DNA from: an uncultured Veillonella sp.
GTDB lineage: Bacteria > Bacillota > Negativicutes > Veillonellales > Veillonellaceae
Direction: 5' to 3'
Length of the DNA: 18,396 bases
Assembly (NCBI RefSeq): GCF_938010505.1
Contig: NZ_CALLVP010000049.1
Coordinates: 1 to 18,396 of the forward strand
Both the position numbers and the translations under genes were made by a program. The notes under the pieces were generated by a model that saw only the letters and a list, made by a program, of their open reading frames with translations, searched no databases and had not been told where the DNA came from. Positions 14,387 to 18,396 of this stretch are shown here, one piece after another. How positions within the stretch are numbered: the first letter of the stretch is position 1; each line of letters starts with the position of its first letter.

Positions 14387-14401
14387 TATAATGACTATAA
14401 T
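14387..14401 (+). promoter_or_regulatory. candidate -10 region(s) of the two-component operon
   Basis: Two perfect TATAAT hexamers at 14387-14392 and 14396-14401 lie 50-65 bp before the response-regulator ATG. Neither has a good -35 at 16-18 bp, which would suit an activator-dependent promoter, but TATAAT strings are common in such AT-rich sequence. Confidence 0.3.
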
Positions 14402-14452
14402 TAATGTAGTTGGAGAGCTATATTTTTAAATCATACATAAGGAGAACAGAGA

Positions 14453-15127
14453 ATGAAAATCTTACTTGTAGAAGACGAAGAAATGCTGAATGGTATCACG
14501 GCTAAATATTTACGTGCAGAGAATATGACAGTTGATACATGCTTCAACGGGCAACAAGCGATCGATTACGTTAACACATCCAGCTATGACGTTATCGTAA
14601 TGGATATTATGATGCCAATCCTCGATGGTATCAGTGCTCTTGCACAAATGCGTAACGACGGTAATACAACGCCGGTATTGCTTTTAACAGCAAAGGATTC
14701 CTTACAAGATAAAGTTACAGGCCTTAACACTGGCGCGGATGATTACCTTGTAAAACCTTTCGATCTTGAAGAGTTAACTGCTCGTATTTATGCATTGGCT
14801 CGTCGTAATGCGCGTCATGCACAAAACGATATCCATGTAGGTCCACTTACCATCAATGTTCCTCAACGTACAGTTAAACGCGACGGCGAAACAATTACAT
14901 TGACTGCAAAAGAATTTGACCTATTATTCTATTTAGCAAGTAACGAAAATATCGTATTATCTCGTCAACAAATCCTTGACCATGTTTGGGAATACGATTA
15001 TGAAAGCTACTCTAACCTTATCGACGTATACATTAAAGATTTGCGTAAGAAAATTGATACTGATGAAAATGTAAAACTCATTCAAACGGTTCGTGGAGTA
15101 GGGTATGTCCTCAAAACAGAAAACTAA
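14453..15127 (+). CDS. OmpR/PhoB-family response regulator
   Basis: A 224-residue DNA-binding response regulator. The receiver domain (1-120) has the acidic pocket VEDEE (7-10), phosphoacceptor Asp51 in DVIVMDIMMP, switch Thr79 in LLLTAKD and Lys101 in GADDYLVKPF. The C-terminal winged helix (about 128-222) shows LTAKEFDLLFYLASN, the recognition-helix region YSNLIDVYIKDLRKKID and the closing VRGVGYVLK wing. ATG 14453 is preceded by AAGGAGAA. The kinase gene starts 23 bases before this gene ends, so the two are translationally coupled and form a cognate pair. The signal and target genes are not evident from sequence; the divergent fumarate reductase operon is one candidate. Confidence 0.92.
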   Translation: MKILLVEDEEMLNGITAKYLRAENMTVDTCFNGQQAIDYVNTSSYDVIVMDIMMPILDGISALAQMRNDGNTTPVLLLTAKDSLQDKVTGLNTGADDYLVKPFDLEELTARIYALARRNARHAQNDIHVGPLTINVPQRTVKRDGETITLTAKEFDLLFYLASNENIVLSRQQILDHVWEYDYESYSNLIDVYIKDLRKKIDTDENVKLIQTVRGVGYVLKTEN

Positions 15128-16520
15128 TGATCCTCACCGAGATCTAAATACCATGTCTGGGGCAGCCACCGATTTATTTAATCGGCTGCCCCTAACCTTT
15201 AAAATTATGTCGTGGTATACCATCTTTTTGCTTATCATTTTGATGGTTGCATCCGCATGGATTTACGCATATACACATGAATCCGATAACAAAGAAGTGC
15301 GCGAGCGCTTACAGCAGCAAGCGATGATTATGGCTACGGATATCCGCAAGTTTAAACCGTACCAAGATAATACATTCTTCTTTGTATCAACTCAAGACGG
15401 CTATATTATTAAAGGGGCCTTGCCAGATGGGTTTCCAAACCAAACAATTCTTTCCTTAGGCCAAGTTGGTGAAATTGCTGCAGGCGATGATACCTTCTAC
15501 TACTACGATACACCGGTCAATGAACCAAACTACCGTGGTATTTTGCGTGCTGTTACAAAAGTAAAAACAGCCTCTAAAAAGACGGAAAACCTTTTATACA
15601 GCCTATTATTAGGAAATATCATTTTCTTACTAATTTCCTCTCTAGGTGGTTATCTTTTCATCAAAAAAGGACTTAAGCCCGTCCGAACTTTGACGAAAAC
15701 AGCTAAAGTCATCGGTAAAAATAACGACTTGAGCCGTCGTATCGACATTCCTGCTCGCACGGCAAGAGATGAAATCTACGAACTGACCACAACGTTTAAC
15801 CGTATGATTTCAGGTCTTGAGGATTCTTCCAATCGTGAAAGACAGTTTAGTTCTGACGTATCTCATGAATTGAGAACACCAATTGCTGTTATTAAAGCAG
15901 AAAGTGAATTTGCTTTAAAATACGGTCGTACGGAAGCAGATTTACGGGAAGGTTTAACACATATCTTAGAGCAAGCTAAGTTTATGACTAATCTTGTAAG
16001 CCAACTGCTTGATGTAGCCCGCCTTGAAAATGCACAAGGTCTAAGCTTTGCACCTGTCAATATATCATTGATGTTATCCAATATGGTGCACGACTATACA
16101 CGACTTTGTACTGAAAATATAGATAAACAAATTACAATTACATCTCACATTGAGCCTAATTTGCATATGACCGCTCACGAAGTATCATTGCGTCGGGCTA
16201 TCACAAACTTAGTGGATAACGCCATTAAGTTTACGAACTCCACTATTGATATTTCGGCTAAGCTCGAAGGCAGAGACTTAGTCATTACCGTAACAGATAA
16301 TGGTATTGGCATCGAGCCTGAAGCCCTTGAGCATATTTGGGATCGCATGTATCAGACGGAACAATCGCGAAACAAAAAATCTAATCACGGTATAGGTTTA
16401 GGCCTATACTTTGTAAATAAAGTTATTAACTTGCACCATGGCACAGTAACGGCCACTAGTGAACCACAAGTAAAGACTACATTTACAGTGCGATTGCCGT
16501 ACAACACAACTGAAGAATAA
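15105..16520 (+). CDS. membrane sensor histidine kinase
   Basis: A 471-residue sensor kinase partnering the regulator upstream. Order: cytoplasmic tail (1-30), TM1 (about 34-57), an extracytoplasmic sensor domain of about 105 residues (58-163), TM2 (about 163-186), HAMP (about 187-240), and HisKA with phosphoacceptor His254 in SSDVSHELRTPI. The ATPase domain has N-box NLVDNAIKF (Asn372), G1 DNGIGI (398-403) and G2 HGIGLGLYF (428-436). I keep ATG 15105, which overlaps the regulator gene and has GGAG before it; ATG 15153 would remove 16 residues of the tail but lacks a good ribosome binding site. The sensor domain has no recognised fold. The operon ends in a strong terminator. Confidence 0.92.
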   Translation: MSSKQKTNDPHRDLNTMSGAATDLFNRLPLTFKIMSWYTIFLLIILMVASAWIYAYTHESDNKEVRERLQQQAMIMATDIRKFKPYQDNTFFFVSTQDGYIIKGALPDGFPNQTILSLGQVGEIAAGDDTFYYYDTPVNEPNYRGILRAVTKVKTASKKTENLLYSLLLGNIIFLLISSLGGYLFIKKGLKPVRTLTKTAKVIGKNNDLSRRIDIPARTARDEIYELTTTFNRMISGLEDSSNRERQFSSDVSHELRTPIAVIKAESEFALKYGRTEADLREGLTHILEQAKFMTNLVSQLLDVARLENAQGLSFAPVNISLMLSNMVHDYTRLCTENIDKQITITSHIEPNLHMTAHEVSLRRAITNLVDNAIKFTNSTIDISAKLEGRDLVITVTDNGIGIEPEALEHIWDRMYQTEQSRNKKSNHGIGLGLYFVNKVINLHHGTVTATSEPQVKTTFTVRLPYNTTEE

Positions 16521-16523
16521 CTC

Positions 16524-16554
16524 AAAAGGGACTGCCCATTGGGCGGTCCCTTTT
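16524..16554 (+). terminator. intrinsic terminator of the two-component operon
   Basis: AAAAGGGACTGCCC (16524-16537) pairs GGGCGGTCCCTTTT (16541-16554) around loop ATT, a 14-bp stem with one G-U pair, starting four bases after the kinase stop codon. Confidence 0.92.
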
Positions 16555-16605
16555 CTATATCGTTTTTAATCTTAAAAGCCTATAATGTAGAATTAATTAA
16601 ACCAT

Positions 16606-16646
16606 AAAAAACTAGCATATAGAAGCTCCTTCTATATGCTAGTTTT
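16606..16646 (-). terminator. intrinsic terminator of the DUF445 operon
   Basis: A perfect 18-bp inverted repeat (16608-16625 and 16629-16646, core CTAGCATATAGAAG) with loop CTC, followed on the minus strand by six T. It lies about 40 bp after the stop at 16688; the other strand also ends in TTTT. Confidence 0.9.
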
Positions 16647-16687
16647 ATGTATTTAGTTTTAAAGCACCTTATTATAGATAATTAACT

Positions 16688-18001
16688 TTAGCCTACAAAT
16701 TGTTGCCATAACGGCATATATACATATTCGAGGAAGGTCCACACGAGTAGTCCCGCTACAGCGCCGACGACGGCACCATTAATACGAATCCAGCTGAGAT
16801 CGTCCTCCACCTTAGATTCGATAAAGTAAATAAACTTATCTGTACTAAGGCCGCCTAACACTTGACGTATGATAGTTTCAATGAGGTCATACCCTTGTTC
16901 AAGGACGTAATCCCCAATATCGTGTAAGGTTTTTTCAATACGATTTCTAAGATCTTCTGATTGACCATATACAGCCCACAATTCTAAGGCAATATTAACT
17001 AGAACTTGAGCCGGTGTTTCCCCATTCTCATCCCCAACGAGTAGTAATTCCTCTATATAAGGACATAAATGGTTTTCGATAACGGACTCCCAATCTTGTT
17101 CACGAATCCAGCGTTCCCACGCTTCATCAAGAGCATCACAGACCTCACGGTTCTCTTCAATATTGCGAATTGGTTCTACCCATTGGCGCAGCCAAGCAGT
17201 TCGTTCAGGGCTATTGGGTCGCTTCCAGCATTCCAACATAGCATAGGCCTCTTTGACAATAGCCGCTGCCATTTCCTGGTAGTTTACCACATCGGTAGCC
17301 TCAGACATGGAGATAAAGAAATCGGACCAAAAGCCTTTTCTCTTTTTCTTATGTGCCTCTTCCGCTACGACCGCGGTAAGCCAAGTAACCATAGCAGGAT
17401 GATTGATCCGCTCTTGAATCACGTTCAACACCTGAACAACCATGCTTTCATAGCGATTATGCTCACATAAATCGAGCAATACGTGTTTCAAAGCTGGTAC
17501 GAGAGAATGTTTTTGAAGCAACCCGCGAATGCGTTTTGCCCCCCATTGTGCCCACTCTTCGTTAGTTTGAGACTTCCACAAAAGGTGTAATCCTTGATGA
17601 ATCACAAGCCGCGCAGCTCGCTGACCTTCAGGAGAAAGCAAAAACTTTTCAAACAATGGCACAAATTGCACATTTTTCAATAATACCTTACAACACTCCT
17701 TGGTGAGCATCTTCGTTTCTACGAGCTTAATAACACCATTAATAAGACGATCTTTATTTCGAGGAATTAGCGCCGTATGGTATGAGAAGCCTAGGGGCTT
17801 ACGGAATAATGCCGTTACGGCAAACCAGTCGGCCACACTGCCGATGAGGGCAGACTGAACCGCCCAGTACAATGGCTGATACCAGCTTTCATGGCCAAAG
17901 AAAAATTGCCCTACGAAAGCAAAGCAGTACAATACGGCTGTCAAACCAAGAATGCCATTAGCACGCTGTTTCAAGGTAAGGGATTTCAAATAGCTAATCA
18001 T
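16688..18001 (-). CDS. DUF445 family membrane protein (YjiN/YheB-like)
   Basis: A 437-residue protein of the DUF445 family, whose function is not established. The N-terminus has hydrophobic helices (about 16-35 and 43-62) and the family signature SVADWFAVTALFRKPLGF (55-72), followed by HTALIPRNKDRL. A long, mostly helical and charged central region follows, and the C-terminus returns to the membrane in INGAVVGAVAGLLVW. ATG 18001 overlaps the stop of the upstream DUF445 gene (ATGA), with GAGGGGGT before it, so the two are translationally coupled. E. coli YjiN is the same family at similar size. The closing motif is shared with the upstream protein, which suggests duplication within one operon. 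Confidence 0.85.
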   Translation of the reverse strand: MISYLKSLTLKQRANGILGLTAVLYCFAFVGQFFFGHESWYQPLYWAVQSALIGSVADWFAVTALFRKPLGFSYHTALIPRNKDRLINGVIKLVETKMLTKECCKVLLKNVQFVPLFEKFLLSPEGQRAARLVIHQGLHLLWKSQTNEEWAQWGAKRIRGLLQKHSLVPALKHVLLDLCEHNRYESMVVQVLNVIQERINHPAMVTWLTAVVAEEAHKKKRKGFWSDFFISMSEATDVVNYQEMAAAIVKEAYAMLECWKRPNSPERTAWLRQWVEPIRNIEENREVCDALDEAWERWIREQDWESVIENHLCPYIEELLLVGDENGETPAQVLVNIALELWAVYGQSEDLRNRIEKTLHDIGDYVLEQGYDLIETIIRQVLGGLSTDKFIYFIESKVEDDLSWIRINGAVVGAVAGLLVWTFLEYVYMPLWQQFVG

Positions 18002-18396
18002 TTGAGCACCCCCTCTACGAAGATGGTCAAGCCGTGGAAAATGCCACCGAGGACAGCCCCTACGAGGGAACCATTAATACGCACCATTTGAAGGTCGTAG
18101 TACATTTTACCGCGCACGATTTGTGTGATCTCATCTGGTGAATAGCGAGATAATTCCTGACCCACTACGCTGTCGATGAGCGGATTCAATTTCTGCAACC
18201 ACGGAATACTGCGAAGCAAGAAAAACCGTTCAAACGGCGCCTGCTTATCTGGATTCAACAAAATTTCGGTGCCGAGCACATTAAAGCGATCGATAACGAT
18301 GTCCATGAGGCGTTTCCAGTCCAATGTATCCCCATCGATAAGTTTGCCTTCCCATTCTTCAAGAACCATTCTAATCCACTGATTTTTATGTTCTTC
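17998..18396 (-). CDS. second DUF445 family protein, 5' end outside the window
   Basis: The frame is open to the window edge (132 codons plus stop visible), reading through an internal Met at 18369 into EEHKNQWIR, so the gene starts beyond the window. The visible C-terminal region has a charged helical part (VIDRFNVLGTEILLNP), then IVRGKMYYDLQMVRINGSLVGAVLGGIFHGLTIF, which parallels the RINGAVVGAVAGLLVW end of the DUF445 protein downstream and the C-terminus of YheB-type members. It ends by overlapping the next gene by four bases. The two products probably act together, perhaps as a hetero-oligomer; this is inference. Confidence 0.8.
   Translation of the reverse strand, partial: EEHKNQWIRMVLEEWEGKLIDGDTLDWKRLMDIVIDRFNVLGTEILLNPDKQAPFERFFLLRSIPWLQKLNPLIDSVVGQELSRYSPDEITQIVRGKMYYDLQMVRINGSLVGAVLGGIFHGLTIFVEGVLK

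Larger units (their letters stand above)
13566..14452. other. 887-bp divergent regulatory region
   Basis: A long AT-rich stretch between the divergent fumarate reductase operon and the two-component genes. It contains a candidate minus-strand promoter (13797-13825), a 12-bp palindrome ATTATGCATAAT (13748-13759), a 10-bp-period direct repeat (14017-14034), an exact Fur-box match (14068-14082), and an 8-bp inverted repeat TATAAGGT/ACCTTATA (14290-14297 and 14341-14348). I found no open frame with a ribosome binding site, no terminator and no recognisable RNA gene, though a small RNA cannot be excluded at this length. Confidence 0.5.

Overview
The window looks like a chromosomal segment of a Veillonella-type Negativicute (an anaerobic diderm Firmicute). 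This is inferred from moderate-to-low GC with strong AGGAGG-type ribosome binding sites, the small Firmicute families DUF1659 and DUF2922, an ArnT/PMT-like lipid-linked sugar transferase together with an LPS-kinase-like protein (outer-membrane biology), and a fumarate reductase with a CCG-domain subunit instead of a cytochrome b. The genus is inferred and was not checked by any search. All genes are on the minus strand except one two-component pair at 14453-16520.

Layout. (1) 1-460: the first codons of an unidentified minus-strand gene, preceded by a promoter and a roughly 275-nt leader full of hairpins that ends in an intrinsic terminator ahead of the start codon. This looks like an unclassified attenuator or riboswitch. 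(2) 461-2356: a uracil-DNA-glycosylase-superfamily protein, then a zinc-ribbon/DUF805 membrane protein. (3) 2357-2699: AT-rich DNA with three 17-bp tandem repeats. (4) 2700-5201: an ABC importer operon of the SsuABC/TauABC/NrtABC type (substrate-binding protein, permease, ATPase). It is markedly more GC-rich than its surroundings and has a strong promoter embedded in an 18-bp inverted repeat. (5) 5522-7751: a DedA protein followed by a GT39/ArnT-like transferase, both plausibly connected by undecaprenyl-phosphate. (6) 7918-8569: DUF1659 and DUF2922 small proteins. (7) 8795-9541: a kinase-fold protein. (8) 10008-13565: a flavoprotein, iron-sulfur and CCG subunit operon for fumarate reduction/succinate oxidation. 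(9) 13566-14452: an 887-bp divergent regulatory region with an exact 7-1-7 Fur-box match. (10) 14453-16520: OmpR-family regulator and sensor kinase. (11) 16688-18396: two tandem DUF445 membrane proteins, the upstream one cut by the window edge.

The most informative observations are the FrdA/SdhA-like subunit with alanine where the FAD-linking histidine normally sits, which predicts non-covalent FAD and an enzyme biased to fumarate reduction; the structured leader at 69-343; the operator-like inverted repeat of the ABC operon; and the Fur-box match between the fumarate reductase operon and the two-component system. No CRISPR array, insertion sequence, phage, tRNA or rRNA was seen.
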